This document shows positions 36,401 to 45,635 of a stretch of 64,000 nucleotides of DNA, in pieces. The notes under the pieces are model-generated. The model was not told where the DNA came from and searched no databases. It saw nothing but the letters and a program-made list of their open reading frames with translations. The DNA comes from Pedobacter sp. L105 (lineage in GTDB: Bacteria > Bacteroidota > Bacteroidia > Sphingobacteriales > Sphingobacteriaceae), in NCBI RefSeq assembly GCF_009765875.1, contig NZ_LMUP01000008.1, positions 108,938-172,937 of the forward strand, given 5' to 3'. The position numbers were made by a program, and so were the translations under genes. The number at the start of each line of letters is the position of its first letter. The first letter of the stretch is position 1.

Positions 36401-37003
36401 TTATTTTATCAAGATACTTGTTTGGATGTACTCTGTGGCTATGTCGAGGATCTTGTCAACCTCTTTCCTATCTTTTGTTGCGCTCGCAATTAAAAAACCA
36501 AACTCTATAAGTGCAATTATATGCGCTGCGCTTTTTCCTGGATCGACAGTCAGCTGGAATTCGCCACTACCTTTACCTTTCTTTAGAAGAGTGGTTATTT
36601 CGTCCATCCAATTTAATAAACCTTTTGCTGCACGCTTACGCAACAATTCATAATTATCATCTGCATCAGTTAATGTATTCTGCATCGGGCATCCTCCCCC
36701 AGGAAATTTTAGGTTCATTGAACTATGATAGACGCTAACAACCATCAGCAGCTTTTCTCTAAAAGAATTGCATTTATCTAGTTTATCGTGTTCAATTGCC
36801 CTATATTTTTCAAGATTATAATCAAATGCAGCAAGAGCTACTTCTTCCTTATTTTGAAAGTTCCCGTAAATACTTCCGCTCGTTAGATTGGTAGCTTTGG
36901 TAATATCTGTTATTGAAGTGCCTGCGTATCCTTTTTTATTAAAGAGAACCGCAGTTGATTCAATAATATGCTTTCTTGTTTTTTCTGTTTTACTAAATTT
37001 CAC
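36401..37003 (-). CDS. TetR-family regulator
   Basis: 200 residues, GTG start at 37003 (MKFSKTEKTRKHI). HTH SITDITKATNLTSGSIYGNF and the LmrA/YxaF-like motif GGGCPMQNTLTDADD. A palindrome covers its -7 box 5 nt upstream of the start. Divergent from an AraC gene at 37146. Related to TetR genes at 7483, 9431 and 15505, so the local set probably grew by duplication. Confidence 0.9.
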   Translation of the reverse strand: MKFSKTEKTRKHIIESTAVLFNKKGYAGTSITDITKATNLTSGSIYGNFQNKEEVALAAFDYNLEKYRAIEHDKLDKCNSFREKLLMVVSVYHSSMNLKFPGGGCPMQNTLTDADDNYELLRKRAAKGLLNWMDEITTLLKKGKGSGEFQLTVDPGKSAAHIIALIEFGFLIASATKDRKEVDKILDIATEYIQTSILIK

Positions 37004-37007
37004 AATG

Positions 37008-37030
37008 CAAATATAATGATCGTTATATTT
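37008..37030 (-). promoter_or_regulatory. tetR promoter and palindromic operator
   Basis: AAATATAA-N6-TTATATTT at 37009-37030 with AATGATCGTT at the centre, the same core as the operator at 8277. It overlaps the minus-strand -7 box TATATTTG (37008-37015). Confidence 0.65.
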
Positions 37031-37145
37031 TTATTATCATCATTATATATTTTTTGTAGATTTATATTTTGAAATCCCTAGCCAATTATGGATAATGAGG
37101 TAATGTTAAAATTATCTGTGGTATTATGAATCTTTTAATGATAAG

Positions 37146-37997
37146 ATGATCGCTAAGCACCTAATATTTAATGAAAAATTACCTTTCGGTTTTGATATGC
37201 TAGATATTGATCAGTATGATGCCAAAACCCAAAGAAACCTCACTTCTCCAAGAAGGGCAGCATTCTATTGTATTATTTGGTTTAAAGAGGGCGCCCCTGT
37301 TCACACAATAGATTATACCCAGATAGAGGTTAAAGCGAATACATTTTTGTTCATCAGGCAGGATGCCGTTCAATTCTTTGATCAAAAGAATAAATACAGC
37401 TCACAATTAATCCTCTTTACAGATACCTTTTTTGCAAAAAATCAAACTGAACTTCAATTTCTAAAAAACTCCCCGATATTTAATAACACTTTAATCCAAG
37501 CTATCCCTGCTCTCGACGACCTTCAGCATATTTGGAGAAGTATGGTCAATGAGTTCAATGATAGTGATAAAAAATATAAGCCTAAACTTTTACGAAATTA
37601 TCTTCATAATTTTTTACTCACCGCGGAAAGAGCAGTATTTACTGGCAATGATTCTTTTGATAATCGAAGTGTAGAACAAAATCATCTCGCTTCATTCAGG
37701 GAGCATCTGGAAAGCCATTTCCGGCAATGCCATAGCGTCGCATTTTACGCACAAAAATTATTCATTACTCCAAAGTCATTGAATAATGCGACCCAAAAAC
37801 TTACTGGAAAAACAGCAAAACAAATTACTGATGAACGAATAATTCTAGAAGCTAAAAGGGAGCTCCTTTATAGTAAAGAGTCTGGAAAAATAATTGCATT
37901 TTCATTGGGATTTGATGAACCTACTAATTTTTTCAAGTTCTTTAAAAAGCAGACAGGTCATACCCCTGCATCTTTTCGCTTGTTTTACCTCGGCTGA
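37146..37997 (+). CDS. AraC-family regulator
   Basis: 283 residues. N-terminal cupin-like sensing domain, C-terminal pair of HTH motifs (FYAQKLFITPKSLNNATQKL and IAFSLGFDEPTNFFKFFKKQTGHTPASFR). This is the common Bacteroidetes type. Divergent from the TetR gene, followed by a condensation-like gene on the other strand. Target not evident. Confidence 0.92.
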   Translation: MIAKHLIFNEKLPFGFDMLDIDQYDAKTQRNLTSPRRAAFYCIIWFKEGAPVHTIDYTQIEVKANTFLFIRQDAVQFFDQKNKYSSQLILFTDTFFAKNQTELQFLKNSPIFNNTLIQAIPALDDLQHIWRSMVNEFNDSDKKYKPKLLRNYLHNFLLTAERAVFTGNDSFDNRSVEQNHLASFREHLESHFRQCHSVAFYAQKLFITPKSLNNATQKLTGKTAKQITDERIILEAKRELLYSKESGKIIAFSLGFDEPTNFFKFFKKQTGHTPASFRLFYLG

Positions 37998-38147
37998 TCA
38001 GTGAGGGCCCTGGGACAACTGGATAGCCTAAAGTAATGAAGACATTATATGCTATAGAGGAAAATTAAAAAACAACCTCGAATTCAATATCATGATTTTT
38101 ATGGCCGGAATAATTCCGGCCATGAAATGGTCACCGATGACCCTGAT

Positions 38148-39365
38148 TTAACACACCTCTCCGATATACTTTTCCATGCACAGAAGTAGACCAACAACAG
38201 GATACCTGCTTGTATTTGTTAATGTCAACTTCCCGTTCACAGTAATGACTCCTAAAGCCTGGCCTTTTCCTGCTCCGGGCATAATCATTGGGCCATAAAT
38301 CGTTTTAATATTCAGCAAACCATAATTTGAAGGAAATGGATATCTGCCAAGGTTAGATAGCATAACATCGAAACCCAGGGATTGATCGATAAAATCATTA
38401 AGGTCGTCTGTCGAACCAACCAGCCGGCGAACCTGTTCCATATAAGTTATTAAATAATCAATATTAGATGAAGATGCCATATTCTCCTTGTTGCTTCTTG
38501 CCAACTCCCAAAAATTTAAAATGTCGCCTAACGCAATATTTGTTATATTCGATATGGAATACATTCCGATGTCATCACTGATATTTAATAGCGTCCTCGC
38601 CGATATAGGAGACATGATAACTAATTCGCTGTCAGCCTTTGATGAAAGATGAAACATGGCAACTGCGGCAGCGGCCTGGAGTACCCCATGCACAGACGTT
38701 TTTTCCTTTTTTGCCTTTTTTATTAATTTTCTGGTTAGCGCTTCTGAAAACTGGACAATCTGGATTTGAGCAGGCGGCACTAATTTCCTTTTGCTTATTA
38801 ACTCACTAATATATTCTGGAGTAAGCTTTTTTATAAGTTTTTCTCCGATTGACTTATTATCAAACCCAAGCATAGCATCAATTGATGGCGATAATGATGG
38901 TTCTTTTAGTATTCCGCCGCTAACAGCAGTTAACGAGTCATTAATCAGAAAAATCACGGACATACCGTCAGCGGCAGGATGATAGGCAGCAACAATGATC
39001 GTGCAATTTTCTGCCTCATGATTTAATGTTATTCTTATTAAAGGATCGTTTATCGGATCTATTTTTTTGACCAGTTCTTTTTCCAGTTCTAGTATAATGG
39101 ATTTAGAAGACTTAGTGCCAAATTTTAAAGGTATTTTGAAGTCCTTCTGTGCATCAAAGTATATTTCCGAACCATCAATCTTTCCTAACTTAAATGTTAA
39201 TATGGGATGCCTTTGCTGAAGTGCAGCTACAGCTTCCGACCAGCTATCAGCGGTACTCTTCCCTTCAATTTCTGCTGTTATTACAAAGTGCTTTGGATCA
39301 CTGTAATCCCATGAAAGGAATAAAGCCTCCAATGCACCGATAGATCTTCTTTCTTCAATATCCAT
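38148..39365 (-). CDS. standalone condensation/PapA-like acyltransferase
   Basis: 405 residues with the HxxxD-G signature HPAADG (His129, Asp133, Gly134) of the condensation-domain superfamily, and a C-terminal LSNLGRYPF segment typical of PapA/alcohol-acyltransferase-like members. These enzymes join an acyl group to an alcohol or amine. No carrier protein or adenylation domain is nearby, so free acyl-CoA donors are likely. Its promoter carries the same TTAACCTCGGTTAA element as the hydrolase gene at 24570. Divergent from an alpha/beta hydrolase. Confidence 0.8.
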   Translation of the reverse strand: MDIEERRSIGALEALFLSWDYSDPKHFVITAEIEGKSTADSWSEAVAALQQRHPILTFKLGKIDGSEIYFDAQKDFKIPLKFGTKSSKSIILELEKELVKKIDPINDPLIRITLNHEAENCTIIVAAYHPAADGMSVIFLINDSLTAVSGGILKEPSLSPSIDAMLGFDNKSIGEKLIKKLTPEYISELISKRKLVPPAQIQIVQFSEALTRKLIKKAKKEKTSVHGVLQAAAAVAMFHLSSKADSELVIMSPISARTLLNISDDIGMYSISNITNIALGDILNFWELARSNKENMASSSNIDYLITYMEQVRRLVGSTDDLNDFIDQSLGFDVMLSNLGRYPFPSNYGLLNIKTIYGPMIMPGAGKGQALGVITVNGKLTLTNTSRYPVVGLLLCMEKYIGEVC

Positions 39366-39400
39366 TATTATATAAGTTTAAAAGCTGTGTATTCAGCACC

Positions 39401-39444
39401 CAAACCTACAGCTACTATTAGGAACTAATTTTAACCTCGGTTAA
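39401..39444 (-). promoter_or_regulatory. promoter with TTAACC-TC-GGTTAA operator
   Basis: Minus-strand -7 box TAGGTTTG (39401-39408) and, 18 nt further upstream, AATTTTAACCTCGGTTAA (39427-39444), identical in sequence and spacing to 25411-25454. Confidence 0.7.
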
Positions 39445-39664
39445 AGTTAGATTGTTTTAATTCCTTTTCACCTGTATTTCAATTCAGAAAAACTCATCTT
39501 TAAATGTATTAGGCTAAAAAGCTGCGTAGGAAGAAAATTACCATAAAATGGCATATTATTACCTTTGAAAAACAACGTGCGTTAAGGACATTTACTTATC
39601 ACAACAACAATCATACGGTAGCGGTTGAAAAGCACTCACTTCAGCAATTAGATTACTATTTAAA

Positions 39665-40477
39665 ATGAAAAAAATGTCAGTTATTAGATCCAATACAATA
39701 GTTTTTCTGCATGGTCTTTTTGTGAATGCAAAATGCTGGGATGAATGGAAATTGTTCTTTGAAGAAAAAGGGTTTACCTGTTATGCCCCTTCTAACCCGT
39801 ACCATGACGCGGAACCTGATCAGCTTCGAACCTACACGGACCCGAAATTTCGCAAACTAAACTTTAAAGACTTGGTGAACAATGCGGCTGATTTTATTGA
39901 CAATCTGCCCGAAAAACCAATTCTTATCGGGCATTCCCTAGGAGGTTTAGTAGTTCAAAAACTATTATCGATGAACAAGGGAATTGCCGGAATTTGTATA
40001 TCAACCGCCCCCCCACTAGGTATTATCACCTTTAAATGGAGTTTTTGGAGATCAAACTTTCCGGTGATCAATTATTTTATGGGAAACTCTCTTTTTAAGC
40101 CATCCAAAAAATGGTTCCATTACGCGATGACCAATACGATGACGTCCTTGGAGGCGGATCAGGTCTATGAAGATTACTGGATACCAGAAAGCCGCAACAT
40201 TCCACGTGGCACACTTGGATTGTTCGCCTTCATTAGTTTCAAGAAGACTAGGTCGCCTTTATTATTTCTAAGCGGAGAGCTAGATCATATTATTCCGTCC
40301 TCATTGGTAGAAAAGAATTTTAAGGCTTATAAAAATAATACAGCTCTTAATGTTTATAAAGAATTCCCAAACAGAGACCATTTTATTTTAGGAGAGACCG
40401 GCTGGCAGGAAGTGGCCGAATATGCAGCGGATTGGATTAAATCGTTAAGTACTAATTTTTATGGAAGAACAATGTAG
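39665..40477 (+). CDS. alpha/beta hydrolase
   Basis: 270 residues, cytoplasmic. HG oxyanion motif (FLHGLFVN), nucleophile Ser91 in GHSLGG, likely Asp in SGELDHI and His in NRDHFIL. Similar hydrolases act as esterases or lipases; substrate unknown. An alternative start is four codons downstream. It is divergent from the condensation-like acyltransferase, and pairing of an acyltransferase and a hydrolase may indicate a small ester pathway, but this is only inference. Confidence 0.87.
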   Translation: MKKMSVIRSNTIVFLHGLFVNAKCWDEWKLFFEEKGFTCYAPSNPYHDAEPDQLRTYTDPKFRKLNFKDLVNNAADFIDNLPEKPILIGHSLGGLVVQKLLSMNKGIAGICISTAPPLGIITFKWSFWRSNFPVINYFMGNSLFKPSKKWFHYAMTNTMTSLEADQVYEDYWIPESRNIPRGTLGLFAFISFKKTRSPLLFLSGELDHIIPSSLVEKNFKAYKNNTALNVYKEFPNRDHFILGETGWQEVAEYAADWIKSLSTNFYGRTM

Positions 40478-41067
40478 TAGGCAAATCTTTCAAAGTCAGC
40501 CGGATAGCTGTTCATATAACCTTGATAGATTTCCTACTTTTTTATCTTGACAATTCTTTTTGTATAGGCTATATTTTAGATTTGCACGCCTTGTCCTACA
40601 TTCTTATCCCCTAAAACCTTTCTAATGCCGTATTTAAAATAATGATAGGGTTCCGTTTAACTCGGTAAGTATTAAAATAATTTTCGCTCTATACTAAAGT
40701 AGATAAGATCTCGATGGTTATATGTATACTCAAATCAGTAGAATTGAGCATACACTTGGAAACTCTATGTATTCAAATATTGCACTTTTTATTAATAATA
40801 TATTAAAGCTGACAATTTTTCTCATAAACAAAATCAAGTTAAATTAGATCATCCTCAAATACTAGCATTGACGGGATTTCATATATCAAAAAAGAAAGGC
40901 TAAGCCGAAGAAATAAGCAACTTTTATATAGAAAAGGACTAAATTCGACTTTTCAATTGTCATTAAAATGTAACATAAAGCATTATTGAAAAACAATTTC
41001 GAACACTTTTAAGACTACATGATTCTTAATGATACTCTATGATTATTCATTGTGACAATCCCTAAAA
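40478..41067. other. intergenic region, AT-rich
   Basis: About 590 nt with no convincing open frame or repeat. It marks the change from the detoxification genes to the decayed mobile-element-like section. Confidence 0.4.
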
Positions 41068-41475
41068 GTGTATTCAAACAAAAATAACCAACCACAATCT
41101 ATTGACTGTCAATTGGTTATCCTGAATTATTGTACCCGAGAGCAGGATAACCCCGATTCAGCAGAAGCACCCAAAATATTAGGTAATGACGGCGCGGGCG
41201 ATTACAAGGCTGCTAAAGCCCAGTCGCCATGTACTCCGGACACTGCTCTTACGCTTATTGACCCGGCGATTGCAAATTATCGGTCAGATCATATCACAGT
41301 TAGCATGGCCATCGGTTTTAACCATGAGGAATTCATGCACAAATTGAGCGATACCATCGCTGTCGAAAAGCTGAAATTGGCAAAAGGCCTGCCTTTACTC
41401 AGCGAAATAAAACTTGACCCGAAAAGTGCTTATAACAAGCTTAATATGAATATCAGTTCAGCCTTTTGGCCTTGA
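41068..41475 (+). pseudogene. hypothetical, probably decayed
   Basis: The open frame of 135 codons starts with GTG and is not recognised. Near its end the sequence continues better in another frame (PFGLEFGGFQLFKDS.. to NPKKVSGITPIRAVTNALDAAG, about 41460-41640), suggesting a frameshift. No function is proposed; together with the next entry it may be the remains of one operon or gene. Confidence 0.35.
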
Positions 41476-41591
41476 ATTCGGCGGTTTTCAGTTATTTAAG
41501 GATTCCTGTAGATTCCGATTCTCTATCATTGCTTCTTCACATTTGAATCCTAAAAAGGTCTCGGGAATTACCCCCATAAGAGCCGTAACAA

Positions 41592-42302
41592 ATGCACTTG
41601 ATGCTGCAGGCGATCATTTTATTCGGCGTATCCGCACCGGGTAAGGCGGATCAGGGAATGAAAAGGTTTTATCGCATCGGTCATTCTTATCAAGTCGTTT
41701 TCAAGGTTGATATCTGCGTTCAGCAAGTTAATTCACTTTACCTGTTAACGCCGATGTTGGATAAAGAAAACGCGAAATTACTGGAGGATGAGATCCTGCT
41801 GGAGCGTTTGCACAACCTATATGGGGATAACACAACGACAGAAGCTAAAAAAAAGATATCCTAGAATATTAAAAAGACGGAAGAGAATGTCGAGATCTTC
41901 GGTTTTTCTATTTCAAGTATTGCTTTTCCATTCGTAGTTTTTGTTTCAGAAGCCTTACTTGCTATTCTGCTAATATTCTTTGTCCGTTATCAGATACAGG
42001 AAGAACATGAGTTTCTGATAAAAGCGGATGATGAAAAAGATTGGATATTGCCGCTTATACATCACCGTTGGCTAAGAGGCATTCTTTGGATTTTCCTACC
42101 TACATTGACCATATACCTGGCTTATCCGTTCTACGCCTTACCTTTTTATCTGACGCTGCTTTTTTGGGGCTTGATCATCTTGAGCCTTAGTCTGAATTTT
42201 ATTTCCTTTAGAGAGACAACTTTTTATTATTTCCGTAAGGGTGAGGCTAATTCTGGTTTTGGCGGATTGTCTGACAGCCACCGGAAATCATTGTTTTCTT
42301 AA
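41592..42302 (+). pseudogene. membrane protein interrupted by one TAG stop
   Basis: The frame from 41592 reaches TAG at 41862-41864 and continues in the same frame to 42302 without further stops (about 237 codons in all). After the stop comes a membrane segment (FGFSISSIAFPFVVFVSEALLAILLIFF), a charged stretch, then a second pair of membrane helices (GILWIFLPTLTIYLAY..LTLLFWGLIIL). I do not recognise the family. A single nonsense mutation is the simplest view; the part after 42048 could start at an internal ATG. Confidence 0.5.
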
Positions 42303-42400
42303 TATGCTCTTTTGTATCTCCTTTGGGCCGCGCTTCCCGCTTTATCTTTCGGGGAAAGGATACCGCTGCAATCGGACTTAGTCAATTTCAGACCAGTCAA

Positions 42401-43576
42401 CTATGAATCTTTGTAATTAGACATGTTGTAATTTTCATTCAACCAATTCAACATAGAAATAAGATTTCCCTTTAGCTTCTGGGCCGTACTAAAATCTACA
42501 TTTGTTGATTTTTTTCTTAAACTTTCAGCGGATATAAAAGTTGTTTGATGGGTGTAAAAGTGGTTAGCGAAAAAACTAAATTGCTCTCCAATGTTTTCTT
42601 TTTGCAATAGACCTTTTTCCATTTGCATCCTGATAAACAATGCGAATTGTGCTACTGAAAGATTTACTTTTACCTTACCAGTTGATTTATCTGCCTTTTC
42701 ATCTTGAAGGATAACTCTCTGGATTTTGAGCATTTTAAGAAGAAAATGTTCTTTTTCTGAAATAAAGTTAATAAGTTGATCGACTGTATTGTTAAGTTGA
42801 GGCAACATAAGAAGCTCTCCTAATTGTGGCAAGCAAATTAATTTGTCCCTTTCTTTAAGCAGCAGAACTAATTGTTCATGTAACCCATCGAGATTGTCTA
42901 GACAACTATTGTATTTGGTAACGCAGTAAAAATAAAATTCTGGAAGATTAAATCCATTTAAATAAAGAATTTCTATTAATCCCTCCGTATCTAAATATAC
43001 TTGTCTGTTAATAACACTCATCAAGCTATTGCAATATTCAACATTTGAAGCATTAATTCCATTTTTCTGGATCATTTGATAAATTCCTCTTTGAACTACT
43101 GTCCTGAGGTTAAGATCAATATTACTTTTATCCAATTGAGACAAAAATATTGCATAATGTTCTTTTAGTGCCATCACTAAATTTGGCCGCGCAAAAAGCG
43201 TAGCAGGCATGAGTTTACTAATTTGTGGCGACAGCTTACCAACTTTCTCTAGTGAGTCCTCTAAAATAAGTAAAGCATTCAGGTAAAATGATTTAATTGA
43301 AGGACCTACATTTTTCTGATTCCATGTTAAAGCTAAATGATGAAGATAGTTATAAATTGTGTTACTTATATCAACAAGGCATTTCAAGATGGATCTGATT
43401 TGTTTCTTATTGATTAGTCCTTGTTGAATAAATGTGTTTTTCAGGATTTTTAAATTGGTTGTCAATTCCTCAGTTAATGAGAAAAGCTGCCCATCAGCAC
43501 AAGAATAGTTGATAAGTTGTAGTGGATGGATAGCAAACTCCACCCAGTTGGCTAAAAAAATAAGCTGTTCATTCAT
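42401..43576 (-). CDS. RteC-like protein
   Basis: 391 residues, mostly helical. The C-terminal third (VNLSVAQFALFIRMQMEKGLL..FFANHFYTHQTTFISAESLRKKS) matches the RteC-type domain known from regulation of Bacteroides conjugative transposon excision and transfer. The N-terminal part is not recognised. With the integrase at 45636 it supports a mobile-element origin for 41-47 kb. Confidence 0.65.
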   Translation of the reverse strand: MNEQLIFLANWVEFAIHPLQLINYSCADGQLFSLTEELTTNLKILKNTFIQQGLINKKQIRSILKCLVDISNTIYNYLHHLALTWNQKNVGPSIKSFYLNALLILEDSLEKVGKLSPQISKLMPATLFARPNLVMALKEHYAIFLSQLDKSNIDLNLRTVVQRGIYQMIQKNGINASNVEYCNSLMSVINRQVYLDTEGLIEILYLNGFNLPEFYFYCVTKYNSCLDNLDGLHEQLVLLLKERDKLICLPQLGELLMLPQLNNTVDQLINFISEKEHFLLKMLKIQRVILQDEKADKSTGKVKVNLSVAQFALFIRMQMEKGLLQKENIGEQFSFFANHFYTHQTTFISAESLRKKSTNVDFSTAQKLKGNLISMLNWLNENYNMSNYKDS

Positions 43577-43694
43577 AGGTAGGTCATTAAAACAATAGTT
43601 TTGATAAGATGTATATCAAAAATCAGGACGATAACTGTGAAATCAAATACGTAAACAGGAGATTTTACTACGTAATTCTACTTAGATCAAAATT

Positions 43695-44639
43695 TTAGGA
43701 CACATTTTTTATATCCAGAATGCCAAATTCGAGTTTCCGCAGTAATTCCAGGCGCTTATGAGTATGAGTTTTGAGCATCATATTCTGAATGTGCGTAGTG
43801 ACGGTCCGTTCAGAAATAAATAATCTGGCTGCTATTTCACCGGTCGTATAACCTTCGTGTAGAAGCCTAATAACTTCAGTCTCTCTGGTAGTAAACTCAT
43901 AATACATACAATTTTGTCCAAACACCTCCGGTCTTAAACCATTCAATGAGATATCCTGAAGTTTATTAATAGCATCCCTATCCTGCCTAATAAATTTAAC
44001 GATAAATATTCCGGTAACAACCAGAAAACCGGTATTTGTAGAAAGAGCTTCTGCCTGTTGTCCAAAGTCAAAGTATGCAATTATTGTCATAGCCCCCCAG
44101 GGAACAAGGGCTGCGTAAACTATTATCTCTTCCAAAAAGTATCCCTGTGATCAGCGTTCTTTATAAACAGAGCGGATAGCCTTGAATATTGCCCATAGCA
44201 ATACGAATGAGTAAAAAAATGGAATTACAATACCATCATGAATAGCAAAGGACAAATCGCGATTCAAAGAATATGATATCACAAAAAACAAAAGATAAGG
44301 TAACATTAGGAATAAAGGAACTCCATAGAGGGCGTGAAACCGTAAAGACCTAAGATTAAAAGCTTTATAAAAGTAAAAAGGGAAATAAGAGGCCATTAAA
44401 AATCCAGTTCCATAGGCTATGATATTTTGCACATATATTGGAATGGAATAATTAGGATCTGGAAGAAGCCCACCTGTGATATTATACAGAATCAGCAAAG
44501 AAAGAAGTATTAAATACAACTTGCGTTGTTTATCCCGGAGTCTGGTTAAATACCCTGCAAGCAGGAAAATCAACATCAAGACTTCAATTACGACAAAAAT
44601 AAATGTAACCAGAAGCATCTCAGTTCCAAATACCAGCAT
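43695..44639 (-). pseudogene. 7TM-LuxR-type regulator split by one TGA
   Basis: Two open frames, 44639-44151 and 44135-43695, are in the same phase and separated by only a TGA (44151-44153) and five codons. Joined they give about 314 residues: seven to eight membrane helices (LLPDPNYSIPIYVQNIIAYGTG.. in the first half, VYAALVPWGAMTIIAYFDFG in the second) and a C-terminal LuxR HTH (FTTRETEVIRLLHEGYTTGEIA..ERTVTTHIQNM). That is the layout of a known Bacteroidetes family of membrane-bound LuxR regulators. The second half alone would need a TTG start. Confidence 0.7.
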
Positions 44640-44649
44640 TGCATTATTA

Positions 44650-45225
44650 TTAAACGATGATATTTCGCAGAAAAAATAAAGTGTAATCTAGGTTGAGCTC
44701 ATTGTAAATCTCAAAACCAAATCGCTCATACCAGGGTATGTTTTTTAAAGTGGATGTTTCCAGGTAAATTGGTAGATTTTCGTCGATTGCTTTTAAAACA
44801 ATCTCCTGTAATAACGAGCTTCCAATACCTTGATGCTGGTACAAGGTGTCAACTCCAATGAACCATAGATATGCCATTGGTTGTTTAGGCTGTAAATTTT
44901 TGATTAAACTTTCCCGTTTCATGGTCTTGATAATTCCACCTACTCCAATTGCGGAAGCTATTAGCTTCGCATCAAGCCAGATCGACTTCCATGTTGTTTT
45001 TTTTTGTTGAGGATATAAAATCAGCGCACAACTTTTATTGTCATCAGAGAGAAAGACGTCACCAAACATCCAGCATACATCAATTGAGTATTCCATTAAT
45101 GCCTGGATACACTTTATGCGGCTATTGTCTTGTTTGACAATGTAATTCACACTTAAGTTACTATCGAAAGATTTCGTTAGAAGATCTATTATTAAGTTTT
45201 TGTCTTCAGGATTGGCCCTTTTCAT
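44650..45225 (-). CDS. GNAT-family N-acetyltransferase
   Basis: 191 residues. Acetyl-CoA binding motif in LYQHQGIGSSLLQEIV (Q-x-x-G-I/x-G/S type) and the terminal GNAT segment LETSTLKNIPWYERFGFEIY. Substrate unknown. It lies 10 nt upstream of the split membrane regulator and may share its transcript. Confidence 0.88.
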   Translation of the reverse strand: MKRANPEDKNLIIDLLTKSFDSNLSVNYIVKQDNSRIKCIQALMEYSIDVCWMFGDVFLSDDNKSCALILYPQQKKTTWKSIWLDAKLIASAIGVGGIIKTMKRESLIKNLQPKQPMAYLWFIGVDTLYQHQGIGSSLLQEIVLKAIDENLPIYLETSTLKNIPWYERFGFEIYNELNLDYTLFFLRNIIV

Positions 45226-45372
45226 AAATCAAGACTTGAAATTACAAAACTAATATACAACTTATAGGAATATAACCTTATTTTAATTCTTTTATATCAA
45301 AATAGTTACCTTTATGGATATTTATTGTTATAACTTATAAAAGTTTTGAAGTTTGTAAAAGCGGATGGAAAA

Positions 45373-45519
45373 TCATTTTTTACTAATCCGGTACAAAAAA
45401 AGGATCCAAATTCCAAAGCCAACAATGAATGCCGGTAATGGATTTTTCATCGTCAAACCAGACAATAGGGCACCAGTCGCAATTATGCAGGTCAAGAAAA
45501 ATAGAATTAGGTTTTTCAT
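45373..45519 (-). CDS. small two-helix membrane protein
   Basis: 48 residues: MKNLILFFLTCIIATGALLS, then GLTMKNP, then PAFIVGFGIWILFLYRISKK. Two hydrophobic helices with a short loop and a positive C-terminus. The start ATG is 45519; it is too short for usual gene calling, and a 63-codon open frame on the other strand is its shadow. Function unknown. Confidence 0.55.
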   Translation of the reverse strand: MKNLILFFLTCIIATGALLSGLTMKNPLPAFIVGFGIWILFLYRISKK

Positions 45520-45594
45520 GATACTCAAATTTAATATTTTTTTAATTATTTATTAATCATAGAAATTTATGATAACCAACTGCGCCAGAAGCCT

Positions 45595-45629
45595 AGGATC
45601 ATGCTGAGTCGTCGACGGGGCATGATCCT
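45595..45629. terminator. hairpin downstream of integrase
   Basis: AGGATCATGC and GCATGATCCT (10-nt arms, 15-nt loop) between the integrase stop and the small membrane gene. Likely a terminator for the integrase, although the T run is weak. Confidence 0.5.
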
Positions 45630-45635
45630 TATGCT

